A DNA stretch of 33,223 bases from Geminicoccaceae bacterium (GTDB lineage Bacteria > Pseudomonadota > Alphaproteobacteria > Geminicoccales > Geminicoccaceae), in the NCBI GenBank assembly GCA_025054575.1, contig JANWZN010000018.1:1-33223 (forward strand). The letters run 5' to 3'. Positions 1 through 9,035 of the stretch are shown piece after piece. Each line of letters starts with the position of its first letter. Positions within the stretch are counted from its first letter, which is position 1. Position numbers and translations under genes: made by a program. Under the pieces are notes generated by a model. The model was given only the letters and a program-made list of their open reading frames with translations. It made no database searches and was not told the DNA's origin.

Positions 1-120
1 CTCGCGCAGCTGCCTCAGGGTCACGAACTCGCCGGAACGCGTCGACATCTGCACCTTCTCCCCGCCGCGGTAGAGCACCGCGAACTGCACCAGCTGGATC
101 TCGATGCGCGCGGGGTCGAG
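1..120 (-). pseudogene. argS: arginyl-tRNA synthetase fragment (in-frame with upstream oxidoreductase)
   Basis: Reading the minus strand from about 120 to 1 gives [20 protein letters not shown] and then [20 protein letters not shown]. This is the catalytic-core region of class I arginyl-tRNA synthetase around the degenerate KMSKS loop (here QMSTRSG). The version is the [11 protein letters not shown] type I associate with beta/gammaproteobacterial ArgS, rather than the MSKRAG type I expect in alphaproteobacteria. The roughly 300 residues that should precede it (HIGH motif, editing-free core) are absent; the preceding sequence is oxidoreductase. The rest of the gene, if any, lies beyond the left edge. 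It is either a rearranged remnant or an assembly join. Confidence 0.75.
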
Positions 121-945
121 GTCGAGGCCGCGGGCGGCGGCGAGCAGCCGCTCGGCGGCCCCCGGGTCGGGGGCGACCGCGGTCGGGTCGGCGGGCGGCC
201 GGGCCGGTCGGGATAGGCCCGCCACGACGACGCTGCCGTCGGCGCGCGGGTAGAGCTCGAGCTCGGCGAGGCCGTGGCGGACCGGGTCGAGCCGGGCGAA
301 GAGGACGCGCGGCGGCAGCGGCTCCTCGAGCTCGAGGCGGAGGCTGTGGCCGAGCAGCGAGGCGACCGGCGGCAGGGGCGGCTGGAGGTCGACTGTCGCC
401 GTCCAGGGGCCGAGGGCGAGGACCACCGCCTCCGCCTCGAGCGTCCGCTCGGCGAGCCGCACGCGCCAACCGCCCGCGCCATCCTCGATCGCCAGGACGG
501 TGCCGATCAGGAGCTGCGCTCCGGCGGCGATCGCGTCCTCGACCAGCCAGCGGGTCAGTCGGGCGGGGTCGACGAGCGCGGTGGTCGCGGGCCCGCCGAG
601 GCGCTCGAGCACGCGGAAGCCGCGGCCGAGCCAGGGGGCGGGCTCGCCGGCGGCGTCGCGGGACACGAGGAGCGTCTCCACCGGGCGGTGGCCGAGCGAC
701 TCGCCCGCCCTTCGGGCGAGCTCGGCATGGAGCGCGAAGCTCCGCCGCGACAAGGGTCCGCGTGGCAGCCCGTCGCACCAGTCGAGGGCCAGAAAGCCGC
801 CCGCTTTGCCGGAGGCGGCGCAGGCCGGCGCGGCCCGCTCGACGAGTGTCGGGGCGAGGCCCGCGCGGGCGAGGAACCAGGCGGTGGCGGCGCCGATCGC
901 GCCAGCGCCGAGGATCGCGATGGCGTGCCGCTCGATCTCGGCCAA
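1..945 (-). CDS. FAD-dependent oxidoreductase (DAO family), 3' end replaced by ArgS-like sequence
   Basis: The N-terminus carries a dinucleotide-binding fold of the FAD oxidoreductase (DAO) type: [20 protein letters not shown] followed by an acidic LVERA strand end. Next comes [13 protein letters not shown], typical of the TDA3-like branch of DAO oxidoreductases, and further on [16 protein letters not shown]. The natural substrate is unknown. I favour the TTG start at 945 because GGGAGG lies six bases upstream of it (952-957); an ATG at 972 is in frame but has no clear ribosome site. The oxidoreductase signal ends near position 120 after [12 protein letters not shown]. The same open frame then continues to the window edge as ArgS-like sequence (separate entry), so about 80 C-terminal residues expected of this family are absent. 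The frame has no stop inside the window. It is divergent from the aldolase gene at 1090. Confidence 0.75.
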   Translation of the reverse strand, partial: MAEIERHAIAILGAGAIGAATAWFLARAGLAPTLVERAAPACAASGKAGGFLALDWCDGLPRGPLSRRSFALHAELARRAGESLGHRPVETLLVSRDAAGEPAPWLGRGFRVLERLGGPATTALVDPARLTRWLVEDAIAAGAQLLIGTVLAIEDGAGGWRVRLAERTLEAEAVVLALGPWTATVDLQPPLPPVASLLGHSLRLELEEPLPPRVLFARLDPVRHGLAELELYPRADGSVVVAGLSRPARPPADPTAVAPDPGAAERLLAAARGLDLDPARIEIQLVQFAVLYRGGEKVQMSTRSGEFVTLRQLRE

Positions 946-1089
946 GGCGTGCCTCCCGAACTGCCCGGCCATCTTCGACCGACGGCCGACCGTCGCCAAG
1001 CGCGCCCGGGCGGGTCGGCGACGGGCGGGCTCGACAGCCGAGGCGCCTGCGCCTAGCGGTGGGCCGGCAGCGGCGGGGAGGAAGGGGCG

Positions 1090-1869
1090 ATGGACGGACG
1101 GCCTTGCGTGCGCGAGCGCCTCGCCAGGGGCGAGCGGGTGGTGGGGACCATGGTGTTCGAGGTCTTCACGCCTGGCCTGCCGGCGATCCTGGCCGCGGCC
1201 GGGCTCGACTTCGTGGTCCTCGACACCGAGCACAGCGGGGTCGGGATCGACACGCTCAAGACCGTGCTCGCCTGCGCCCGCGGCCTGCCGCTCGAGGTCT
1301 ATGTGCGGGTACCGGAGAAGTCCTACGCGGCGGTCGCCACCGTGCTGGATGCCGGTGCCCGGGGGATCCTCGTGCCGATGCTGGAGACCGCGGAGGAGGC
1401 GCGCGCTCTGGTCGAATGGGTCCGCTACCGACCCGAGGGCAAGCGCGGCTGCGCTTTCGGCATGGCGCACGACGACTATCGCGCACACGACGTGGTCGCG
1501 TACATGGCCGAGGCCAACCGGCGCAATCTCGTGATGGGTCTGATCGAGACCAGGAAGGGAATCGAGAACGTCGAGGCGATCGCCGCCGTGCCCGGGCTCG
1601 ACGTGCTCTGGCTCGGCCATTTCGATCTGACCAACGACATGGGTATCACGGCGCAGTTCGACCATCCCGAGTTCTGGGCGGCGGCGCACAAGCTGATCGC
1701 GGCTGCCGGGGCGCAGGGCAAGACCTTGGCCGCGGCCGATGCCAACCTCGCCTATCTCGAGAAGCTCGCCCGTCTGGGCTTCACGATGCTCGGCTACGGT
1801 CCCGACATCGCGGTTTTGCGCGAGGGGCTGCGGCAAGGGGCAGGCAAGGTCCGGGCGTTTTCGGGCTGA
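1090..1869 (+). CDS. HpcH/HpaI family class II aldolase
   Basis: This 259-residue protein is a metal-dependent class II aldolase of the HpcH/HpaI TIM-barrel family, which cleaves or forms 2-keto-3-deoxy or 4-hydroxy-2-oxo acids to give pyruvate and an aldehyde. Family landmarks are visible: the DTEHSG loop with the general-base His at residue 48, Arg73 in YVRVPE, the [16 protein letters not shown] strand-helix, Glu153 in LIETRKG, and Asp179 in WLGHFDL. Glu153 and Asp179 are the expected metal ligands. The GHFDL version of the usual GPADL motif suggests a divergent substrate preference. Length is normal. A strong ribosome site (GGGGAGGAAGG) lies just before the ATG. No pathway partners flank it, so the physiological substrate cannot be deduced. 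It reads divergently from the oxidoreductase and converges on the transglutaminase operon. Confidence 0.9.
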   Translation: MDGRPCVRERLARGERVVGTMVFEVFTPGLPAILAAAGLDFVVLDTEHSGVGIDTLKTVLACARGLPLEVYVRVPEKSYAAVATVLDAGARGILVPMLETAEEARALVEWVRYRPEGKRGCAFGMAHDDYRAHDVVAYMAEANRRNLVMGLIETRKGIENVEAIAAVPGLDVLWLGHFDLTNDMGITAQFDHPEFWAAAHKLIAAAGAQGKTLAAADANLAYLEKLARLGFTMLGYGPDIAVLREGLRQGAGKVRAFSG

Positions 1870-1899
1870 GCCGGACGGGGTCCGAAGCCGCCCGGCGGC

Positions 1900-2775
1900 T
1901 CATCCCGCCGGGACGACGTCGACTGCGACCTCGACCGTGTGCCGGCCGCCGCCGAAGATCGTGCCGGCCACGGGGGCAACGTCGCCATAGTCGCGGCCCC
2001 AGGCGACGGTGACGTGCTCCTCGCCGACCACGAGATCGTTGGTCGGATCGAGGTCGAACCAGCCGAGATCGGGGATCCAGACCGAAAGCCAGGCGTGCGA
2101 GGCGTCGGCCCCGGTGAGCCGGGTGGCGCCGGCGCGCGGACGGGTCACGAGATAGCCCGAGACGTAGCGGGCTGGCAGCCCCAAGGCGCGCAGACAGGCG
2201 ATCGCCAGGTGCGCGAAGTCTTGGCAGACGCCGCGACGCAGCCGGAACGCCTCGGCCACCGGGGTCGCGACCGTCGTCGCGCGGGGATCGTAGCGGAACT
2301 CGCGGTGGATGCGGGCCGAGAGCTCGGCCGCGGCCTCCAGGAACGGGCGCTCGGGCGGAAAGCTGGGTGCGGCCCAGGCGAGGAGCTCGGGCTCGAAAGG
2401 CGCGTAGAGCGAGGGGAAGGTGAACTCGAGGGCGGCGAGCGCGTCGTTCTCGCGCGCGCGGGCGAGTCGCTCGCGGACCGCTCGCACCGAGGGCGTGCGG
2501 CCCGGCTCGGGCAGGAGCGGCTTCCTCACCTCGACCGAGCTCGCGGCGTGCAGCACGAGCTCGCGATGGCTCTGCTGGATGGTGAGGAACGTCACGGGAT
2601 TGCCGAAATAGTCGCGATCGTCGCGGCGGACGGAGGGCGACGGATCGATCTCGAGGGCCCAGTCGCGGCAGCGCTGCCAAGCACCGCCGCGCGGAGCGAG
2701 ATGGAGGAGGTGGTGCGAGATCGCGACCGGATCGCTGTAACGGTAGGTCGTGCGATGGCTCACCGTGTAGATCAT
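1900..2775 (-). CDS. transglutaminase-like cysteine protease/acyltransferase family protein
   Basis: The product has 291 residues. The first ~85 form the bacterial transglutaminase N-terminal domain (start IYTVSHRTTYRYSDPVAISHH), followed by a papain-fold transglutaminase core. The catalytic triad is intact: Cys184 in RGVCQDFAH, His227 in DASHAWLSVW, and Asp243 in DLDPTND. There is no signal peptide, so it is probably cytoplasmic. Bacterial members of this family are thought to act more often as peptidases or amide-cleaving enzymes than as cross-linkers, but the substrate is not known. It is the last gene of a three-gene operon: its ATG overlaps the stop of the ATP-grasp/alpha-E gene by four bases (ATGA), implying translational coupling. 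Confidence 0.92.
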   Translation of the reverse strand: MIYTVSHRTTYRYSDPVAISHHLLHLAPRGGAWQRCRDWALEIDPSPSVRRDDRDYFGNPVTFLTIQQSHRELVLHAASSVEVRKPLLPEPGRTPSVRAVRERLARARENDALAALEFTFPSLYAPFEPELLAWAAPSFPPERPFLEAAAELSARIHREFRYDPRATTVATPVAEAFRLRRGVCQDFAHLAIACLRALGLPARYVSGYLVTRPRAGATRLTGADASHAWLSVWIPDLGWFDLDPTNDLVVGEEHVTVAWGRDYGDVAPVAGTIFGGGRHTVEVAVDVVPAG

Positions 2776-5336
2776 GCGCCCTCGCGACGCTGGAGCGCGA
2801 TCGTCGTCACCGCTGCCTCAGCGTGCGCGAAATAGGTGCGGCCGATCACGTCCGAGAGCAGCGGCAGGCCGCGCGCCAGGCGGTCGAGCAGGAGGGCGAG
2901 CTCGCCGCGGCGGCCCGCTGAGTCGGGCGTGACGAGCCGCACCGGGTCGGCGAGCTGGACGGCGGTCGAAAGCTCGAGCACGAGCCGTTGCTCGGCCGTG
3001 CGGTAAGGGGTCTCGCTGGGCAGGAGCCGGCAGTGGCGGGCGAGCTCCTCGAGCTGGAAGGCGGCCGAGCGCGGGTTGGTCTCGTCGAGCAGCAGGAGGT
3101 CGACGACCGGGGCTGCGAGCGGGGTAGTGAGGTAGCGGGACCGGTAGGTCATGAAGCTGTCGCCGAGCTCCAAGAGCAGGCGCAGCGAGCCGTCGTTCTC
3201 GGGGTCGGTGCGCTCGAGCAGCAGCAGGCGGACGAGGTCGACGAGCTGGATCGCGCGCTCGATCCGCCGGCCCATCTCGAGGAAACGCCAGGCCCAGTTG
3301 CGGGTCATGTTCTCGGCCTCGGTGCCGGCGAAGGCCGAGAGCGCGCGGATGCCGTCGTCGAGCAGCTCGAGGGTGGGCCGCGCTGGGAGGGCGCCCACGG
3401 CCGTCCGCCAGCGGCGGTCGACGTGCAGCGCGTTGAGCATCCGCCAGGCGTCGTGGCTGATCTGGTCGCGCACGAGCGTGGCAGTGCGGTGGACGTGGTC
3501 GAGGGTCTCCCTGAGCCCGTAGGGCCGCGGCGCGAAGAGCAGGAGGGCGACGAGCCGCTCGAGCGAGCGGGCGTCGCTCTCGGCCGGGGGAGGGCCCTTG
3601 GCGAGCACGAGGTCCAAGAGCCGATGCAGGATCGCGGGCTCGACGTCGACCCGCCCGTCCTCGCGCAGCCGGGTGAGGACGCTGCGGGCGAGCCGCATCG
3701 TAGCCTCGGCGCGCTCGGCGTAGCGGCCGAGCCAGAACAGGTTGTCGGCGCTGCGCGAGAGGAGGTCGCGGCCGGTGCGCCGCAGATGGACCTCGCGCAG
3801 GCTCGCTAGCAGCAGACTGGGCACCGGCGGCGGCGGCCGCTCGCTCGTGATCCAGAGATCCTTGCTGCCGAAGCCGTTCGGCAGCGCCACGCCGGTGGGT
3901 GCCCCGGCTAGCCGGACCAGGCCACCGGGCAGGACCGTATAGTCCTCGCCGGCCAGCGCCACGAAGCAGCGGACTGCCCAGGGCACCGGCACGAGCCGGT
4001 CGCCGTCGAGGCTCGGGGTGGTCGCGAAGGCGATCGGCCGCTGCGCCACCCAGCGATGGCCCTCGCGCTCGAGCCGCTCGGCGAGCGCCGCCCGCTCGGC
4101 GGTGGAGAGGGCGGTGGGGTCGATCGGGAGGACGGGGGCGCCCGGATCGTTGCGGGCGGTGGCGGGCAGGACCGGCAGGCCGAGCTCGAGGGCGCGGCGC
4201 CGTTCGGCCGGATCGCCGAGCCAGAAGGTGGGCGCCTCCTCGATCAGTAGGTCCTCGCCCAGGAGGCGGCGGCAGAGGCCGGCGGTGAAGGGAGCGAGGG
4301 CGCGGCCCTGGGCGAGGCCGGCGCCGAGCCGGTTGGCGATTAGCACGCGGCCGCTTCGGGCCGCCTGGACGAGCCCGGAGATGCCGGCGAGGCCGCTGCC
4401 CGGCAGCCAGAGCGGGTCGGCCAGATGGCCCGGGGTCTTGCGGACGACGAGATCGACCCGCTGCAGTCCGTCCAGGGTCTTGAGGTAGAGGAGATCGTCG
4501 CGGACCGTCAGATCCGCCCCCTGGACCAGCGAATAGCCCAGATAGCGGGCGAGGTAGGCATGGCTGAACCAGGTCGGGCTTTCGGGGTCGCCCGCCAGCA
4601 CGACGATCCGGCCGTCGTCGCGACCGCTCGCGGCCAGCAGCGTCTCCTGCAGGCGCTGGTAGTAGCCGGCGAGCCGGCGCGTGTTGGTGGCGGCGAACAG
4701 CTCGGCGAAGCCGTGGCTCAGCGCCACCCGGCTCGCGAGCGCGTAGCCGTTGCCGATCGGCGCGTCACACTGGTCGCCGAGCACCACCCAGCGGCCCTCG
4801 GCGGTGCGCGCGAGATCGCAGGCGTAGAGGAGGAGGAAGCGGCGGTCCGGCCGGTCGGGGCGGACCTCGGGCCTGACGTATTCGGCGGCGGCCAGCACGA
4901 GCGAAGGCGGCAGCGAGCCGTCACGCAGGAGGGTGCGCGGCCCGTAGAGGTCGGCCAGCGCGCGATCGAGCAGGCGAGCGCGCTGGGCGAGGCCGCGCTC
5001 GATCCGCGACCATTCCTCCTCGGCGAGGAGGACGGGCAGGAGATCGAGCCGCCAGGCGTGGCGGCGATCCTCGGGATCGGCGTAGACGTTAAAGGCGATG
5101 CCGCTCTCGCGCAGCGCCCGGCGGGTGCTCTCCTGGGCCGCCTCGCGGCCGGCCGGACCGAGCGCCGCGAGGCCGTCGAGGAAGACGCGCCAGGCCGGCC
5201 GCACGGTCCCGTCCGGGGCCAGCATCTCGTCGTGGCCGCCGCGCGGATAGTCGCGCAGCAGGCGGCGGCACTCGCTCTCCGGGTCGATGGCGATGGACAA
5301 GGGCGCCGGCTCTCCGAGCGGGGCGGACGCGAGCAT
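2772..5336 (-). CDS. fusion of circularly permuted ATP-grasp and alpha-E domain
   Basis: The product has 854 residues and two domains. Residues ~30-510 match the circularly permuted ATP-grasp family (CP_ATPgrasp_2, formerly DUF404/407), with YVRPEVRP, the NTRRLAGYYQRL helix, YLGYSLVQGADLTVRDD, NRLGAGLAQGRALAPF and WVAQRPI segments. Residues ~520-854 are a helical alpha-E domain (DUF403), beginning LLSRSADNLFWLGRYAERAE. The two are commonly encoded by adjacent separate genes; here they are one polypeptide. ATP-grasp enzymes join a carboxylate to an amine through an acyl-phosphate, so this is the predicted ligase of the operon; alpha-E is of unknown function. It starts 22 bases after the DUF2126 gene stops and overlaps the downstream transglutaminase by four bases. 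The ribosome site is weak, consistent with coupling. Confidence 0.9.
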   Translation of the reverse strand: MLASAPLGEPAPLSIAIDPESECRRLLRDYPRGGHDEMLAPDGTVRPAWRVFLDGLAALGPAGREAAQESTRRALRESGIAFNVYADPEDRRHAWRLDLLPVLLAEEEWSRIERGLAQRARLLDRALADLYGPRTLLRDGSLPPSLVLAAAEYVRPEVRPDRPDRRFLLLYACDLARTAEGRWVVLGDQCDAPIGNGYALASRVALSHGFAELFAATNTRRLAGYYQRLQETLLAASGRDDGRIVVLAGDPESPTWFSHAYLARYLGYSLVQGADLTVRDDLLYLKTLDGLQRVDLVVRKTPGHLADPLWLPGSGLAGISGLVQAARSGRVLIANRLGAGLAQGRALAPFTAGLCRRLLGEDLLIEEAPTFWLGDPAERRRALELGLPVLPATARNDPGAPVLPIDPTALSTAERAALAERLEREGHRWVAQRPIAFATTPSLDGDRLVPVPWAVRCFVALAGEDYTVLPGGLVRLAGAPTGVALPNGFGSKDLWITSERPPPPVPSLLLASLREVHLRRTGRDLLSRSADNLFWLGRYAERAEATMRLARSVLTRLREDGRVDVEPAILHRLLDLVLAKGPPPAESDARSLERLVALLLFAPRPYGLRETLDHVHRTATLVRDQISHDAWRMLNALHVDRRWRTAVGALPARPTLELLDDGIRALSAFAGTEAENMTRNWAWRFLEMGRRIERAIQLVDLVRLLLLERTDPENDGSLRLLLELGDSFMTYRSRYLTTPLAAPVVDLLLLDETNPRSAAFQLEELARHCRLLPSETPYRTAEQRLVLELSTAVQLADPVRLVTPDSAGRRGELALLLDRLARGLPLLSDVIGRTYFAHAEAAVTTIALQRREGA

Positions 5337-5358
5337 GCCGCCGGGCGCCCTAGGCTGT

Positions 5359-8300
5359 CTACCGTCGCAGGTCGAGGGTGTGCGGGAACTCGGGGTCGAT
5401 CACCGGCGCGGGCGGGTCGAGCTCGCCCATGCTGTGTCCGATCCGCTCGAAGCGGGCGAGGCGGCGGCCCTCGGCCTCGAGATCGTTAACCGGCAGGCTC
5501 TCGTAGTTGCGCCCGGCCGGGTGCATCACGTGATAGGTGCAGCCGCCGAGCGAGCGGCGGTTCCAGCGGTCGACGAGCTCGATCGTCAAGGGGCTGTGGA
5601 CCGGGATCGTCGGGTGCAGGCAGAAGGGCGGCTGCCAGGCACGGAAGCGCACGCCCGCCACCTTCACGCCGCGGATCGCGGTCTCCTGCAGCGGCAGGGC
5701 CCGGCGGTTGCAGCAGACGAGGAAGCGCTCGCCCTCGAGACCGCGGACCTCGACCTGGAGCCGCTCGAGCGAGCTGTCGACGTAGCGCGCGGTGCCGCCC
5801 GCGACCGCCTCCTCGCCGAGCACGTGCCAGGGCTCGAGGGCGGCGCGCAGCTCGATCTCGACGTCGCGCACCCGGACGTGGCCGTAGAGCGGGAAGCGGA
5901 ACTCGAAATGCGGCCGGAACCAGGCCGGGTCGAGCCGAAAGCCGGCCTCGGCCAGGTCCTCGAGCACGCGCTCGAAGTCCTGCCAGACATAGTGCGGCAG
6001 CATGAAGCGGTCGTGCAGCGCCGTCCCCCAGCGAACGAGCCGGTGCCGGTAGGGCCGCTCCCAGAACCAGGCCACGAGCGCGCGCAGGAGGAGCTGTTGG
6101 GCCAGGCTCATGCGGGCGTGCGGCGGCATCTCGAAGGCGCGGAACTCGACCAGACCCAGCCGGCCCGTGGGACCCGCCGGATCGTAGAGCTTGTCGATGC
6201 AGATCTCGCTTCGGTGCGTGTTGCCGGTGACATCGATCAACAGGTTGCGGAACAAACGGTCGACGAGCCAGGGCGGCGGGGGCGGGCCCTCGCCGGGCAG
6301 CGGCACCTGGCGCAGCGCGATCTCGAGCTCGTAGAGCTGGTCGTGGCGGGCCTCGTCGATGCGGGGGGCTTGCGAGGTCGGGCCGATGAAGAGAGAGGAG
6401 AAGAGGTAGCTGAGCGAGGGATGGTGCTGCCAATAGGTGACGAGCGAGGCCAACAGGTCGGGGCGACGCAGGAACGGGCTGTCGGCCGCGTTCGGCCCGC
6501 CCACGACGATGTGGTTGCCGCCGCCCGTGCCGACGAGCCGGCCGTCCAGTAGGAACTTGCAGGTGTCGAGCCGGGCGAGGCGGGCCTCCTCGTAGAGCGC
6601 CTCGGTGATCGCGACCTGCTCGCGCCAGGTGCGGGCAGGGTGGATGTTGACCTCGATCACGCCCGGGTCGGGGGTGACCTTGATCACGTTGAGCCTCGGG
6701 TCGGGCGGCGGGGTGTAACCCTCGATCCGCACGGGCTGGCCGAGCTCGGCCGCGGTGCTCTCGATCGTCTGGATCAGGTCGACGAAGTCCTCCGCGCCGG
6801 TGAGCGGTGGGAGGAAGACGTGGAGGATGCCGTCGCGCGGCTCGACCGCGAGCGCGGTGCGCACCGGGGCACCGCCGCCCGGGGCGCCGAGCGGTGCGGG
6901 CTGCGGCCGGGCGAGTCGGTCCTGCTGGACAGGCGGGCGGGCCGGGAGCGCGGCATGCGCGGCGAACGGATCGAGCGGCACGACGTGCGGCCATTCCTCG
7001 GGCTCGAGCCAGGGCAGCGAGCCGAGCGGCAGGCGCAGGCCCGCCGGCGAATCGCCGGGAATCAGGAAGAGCCGGCCGCGCCGGGTGGTCCAGCGCTCGC
7101 TCTTCCAGCGCACGCGACGGTCGCGGCCCTGCCAGGGCTGGAGCGGCAGGACGAAGGAAGCGGGCACGTCGAGGCCGCGGTCGAAGACCCGGGCGAGGCG
7201 CTGGCGCTCCATCGGGTCTTCGAGGCGGTTGTCGAGCGGGTCGAGGTTCTCGGGCAGCTGGTGCTCGCGCAGCAGGAAATGCGCCGGATCCTCGAACGCC
7301 GGCAGGGCGCAGTCGGGATCGACGCCGAGGCGCTCGGCGAGGGTGCGGGCGAAGCGCTCGGCGGCGGCGACGTCGGCGCCGGTCGGCGCGTCTTCCCGGG
7401 CGATCAGCTCCGGGCGGCTCCACAAGGAGACGCCGTCGCTGCGCCAGTAGACGGCGAAGGCCCAGCGCGGCAGCTGCTCGCCCGGGTACCATTTGCCCTG
7501 GCCGTGGTGCAGGAGCCCGCCCGGGGCGAAGCGGGCCAACAGGCGGCGGACGAGATCGTCGGCGCGGGCCCGCTTGGCCGGGCCCGTGGCGGCGGTGTTC
7601 CACTCCGGTGCGTCGCGATCGTCGATGCCGACGAAGGTCGGCTCGCCGCCCATGGTGAGGCGGACGTCGCCGCGCTCGAGCGCCGCGTCGACCCGGTCGC
7701 CGGCCTCGAGGATCGCGTGCCATTGCTCGTCGGTGTAAGGCTTGGTGACTCGTGGCTGTTCCCAGATCCGCCTTACCGACATCGCGAAGGAGAAGTCGAC
7801 CTCGCAGGGGTCGACCAGGCCGCTGATCGGAGCCGCGGTCTCGGGGTCGGGGGTGGAGGCGAGCGGCAGATGGCCCTCGCCCGCCAGGAGGCCCGAGGTC
7901 GGGTCGAGACCGATCCACCCGGCACCGGGCAGATAGACCTCGGCCCAGGCGTGGAGGTCGGTGAAGTCGGCCTCGGGGCCGGAGGGGCCGTCGAGTGCCT
8001 TCACGTCCGGAGCGAGCTGGATGAGGTAGCCCGAGACGAACCGGGCGGCGAGCCCGAGATGGCGCAGGATCTGGACGAGCAGCCAGCTCGAATCGCGGCA
8101 GGAGCCGGAGCCGAGGGCGAGCGTCTCCTCGGGCGTCTGGACGCCCGGTTCCATGCGGATCAGGTAGCGGATCTCCTGCGAAAGCCTGCGGTTGAGCTCG
8201 ACCAGGAAGGCGACCGTGCCGGTGCGGCTGCGCGGGATCGCGGCGATCCGCTCGCGCAACAGCGGGCCCGGCCGGACCGTCTCGAGATAGGGCTCGAGGT

Positions 8301-8637
8301 CCTTGTGGAGCTTGGCCTCGTAGACGAAAGGCCACTGCTCGGCGCTCGGCTCCAGGAAGAAATCGAACGGGTTGATGGCGGCCATCTCGGCCACGAGGTC
8401 GACCTCGACCTCGAAATGGTCGGTCTTGTCCGGGAAGACGAAGCGGGCCTGCCAGTTGGCGTGCGGGTCCTGCTGCCAGTTCACGAAGTGGCGGGTCGGG
8501 CGGACCGAGAGCGCATAGGACAGGACGCGGGTGCGGCAGTGGGGCGCCGGTCGCAGGCGGACGAGCTGCGGCCCGAGGGTCACGAGCCGGTCGTAGCGGT
8601 AGCTCGTCCGATGGTGGAGGGCGACGTGCATGACCAT
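5359..8637 (-). CDS. large transglutaminase / DUF2126 protein
   Basis: I place the start at the ATG at 8637 (MVMHVALHHRTSYRYDR), because GGAG lies about 11 bases upstream and family members begin this way; an in-frame GTG at 8658 is less likely. The protein has 1092 residues. Residues ~1-90 are the bacterial transglutaminase N-terminal domain. Residues ~140-260 are the transglutaminase core, with Cys180 (GSGSCRDSSW), His229 (DLHAWAEVY) and Asp245 (LDPTSG). The remaining ~800 residues are DUF2126, with the conserved GGGNHIVVGGP segment and a YESLPVNDLEAEGRR C-terminus. DUF2126 has no proven activity; it has been grouped with amidoligase-type peptide modification systems. First gene of the operon with the ATP-grasp/alpha-E fusion and the small transglutaminase. 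No signal peptide. Confidence 0.93.
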   Translation of the reverse strand: MVMHVALHHRTSYRYDRLVTLGPQLVRLRPAPHCRTRVLSYALSVRPTRHFVNWQQDPHANWQARFVFPDKTDHFEVEVDLVAEMAAINPFDFFLEPSAEQWPFVYEAKLHKDLEPYLETVRPGPLLRERIAAIPRSRTGTVAFLVELNRRLSQEIRYLIRMEPGVQTPEETLALGSGSCRDSSWLLVQILRHLGLAARFVSGYLIQLAPDVKALDGPSGPEADFTDLHAWAEVYLPGAGWIGLDPTSGLLAGEGHLPLASTPDPETAAPISGLVDPCEVDFSFAMSVRRIWEQPRVTKPYTDEQWHAILEAGDRVDAALERGDVRLTMGGEPTFVGIDDRDAPEWNTAATGPAKRARADDLVRRLLARFAPGGLLHHGQGKWYPGEQLPRWAFAVYWRSDGVSLWSRPELIAREDAPTGADVAAAERFARTLAERLGVDPDCALPAFEDPAHFLLREHQLPENLDPLDNRLEDPMERQRLARVFDRGLDVPASFVLPLQPWQGRDRRVRWKSERWTTRRGRLFLIPGDSPAGLRLPLGSLPWLEPEEWPHVVPLDPFAAHAALPARPPVQQDRLARPQPAPLGAPGGGAPVRTALAVEPRDGILHVFLPPLTGAEDFVDLIQTIESTAAELGQPVRIEGYTPPPDPRLNVIKVTPDPGVIEVNIHPARTWREQVAITEALYEEARLARLDTCKFLLDGRLVGTGGGNHIVVGGPNAADSPFLRRPDLLASLVTYWQHHPSLSYLFSSLFIGPTSQAPRIDEARHDQLYELEIALRQVPLPGEGPPPPPWLVDRLFRNLLIDVTGNTHRSEICIDKLYDPAGPTGRLGLVEFRAFEMPPHARMSLAQQLLLRALVAWFWERPYRHRLVRWGTALHDRFMLPHYVWQDFERVLEDLAEAGFRLDPAWFRPHFEFRFPLYGHVRVRDVEIELRAALEPWHVLGEEAVAGGTARYVDSSLERLQVEVRGLEGERFLVCCNRRALPLQETAIRGVKVAGVRFRAWQPPFCLHPTIPVHSPLTIELVDRWNRRSLGGCTYHVMHPAGRNYESLPVNDLEAEGRRLARFERIGHSMGELDPPAPVIDPEFPHTLDLRR

Positions 8638-8860
8638 GGGGCTAGGCGCTCCGTGCACGATCGGAAGGCAGGGCGGGCCCGAGGATTGGGCGGGCGCCGG
8701 GGCGGCCGCCGCGGGGAGTTACGGCGGAGCCGATCGGACCCGTACGCCCGCGTCGATTCCTTTGCAAACATCGCGCCGATCGCCGGGCGAGGCCGTCGCG
8801 CGTCGTTTCGGTTTCGTGCACAGGGTCGGCGATAGCGGCAAGGAGGATCGGCTCGCGGCG
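8638..8860. other. intergenic region upstream of the transglutaminase operon
   Basis: No protein or RNA gene is visible between the operon start and the 3' end of tRNA-Thr. On the minus strand this would be both the 3' trailer of the tRNA and the leader and promoter of the transglutaminase operon. The least GC-rich patch is around 8758-8770 and includes the palindrome TTTGCAAA. A TTGCAA hexamer there is followed 17 bases on by TACGGG, too poor a -10 to call. No U-rich terminator is evident. Confidence 0.4.
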
Positions 8861-8936
8861 TGGTGCTGCCGACTGGAATCGAACCAGCGACCCCGTCCTT
8901 ACCAAGGACGTGCTCTACCGACTGAGCTACGGCAGC
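8861..8936 (-). tRNA. tRNA-Thr (anticodon GGU)
   Basis: The 76-base minus-strand sequence begins GCTGCCGTAGCTCAG and ends CGGCAGCACCA. The seven-base acceptor stem GCTGCCG/CGGCAGC is perfect, the D-arm is standard, the anticodon loop CTTGGTAAG presents GGT, and the T-arm loop is TTCGATT. The terminal CCA is encoded. It reads ACY threonine codons. It lies alone between the transglutaminase operon and dcd. Confidence 0.97.
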
Positions 8937-9035
8937 CCGAAACGGCACCCGCACGGGTGGGGTGCTTGCGGCAACGGGAGCCATGCCATACTCGGGGCTG
9001 GTCCGCAAGCCGCGCGGGCCGTTTCGGAGGGAGAG

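Noticed and set aside
6640-8835. Plus-strand open frame of over 700 codons opposite the DUF2126 gene
   Set aside because: Antisense shadow of a strongly conserved gene; composition is repetitive and charged with no domain.
8938-8965. Hairpin (CACCC/GGGTG) immediately upstream of tRNA-Thr as a regulatory element
   Set aside because: It is short, with several equally good alternative pairings in a GC-rich stretch; no function can be supported.
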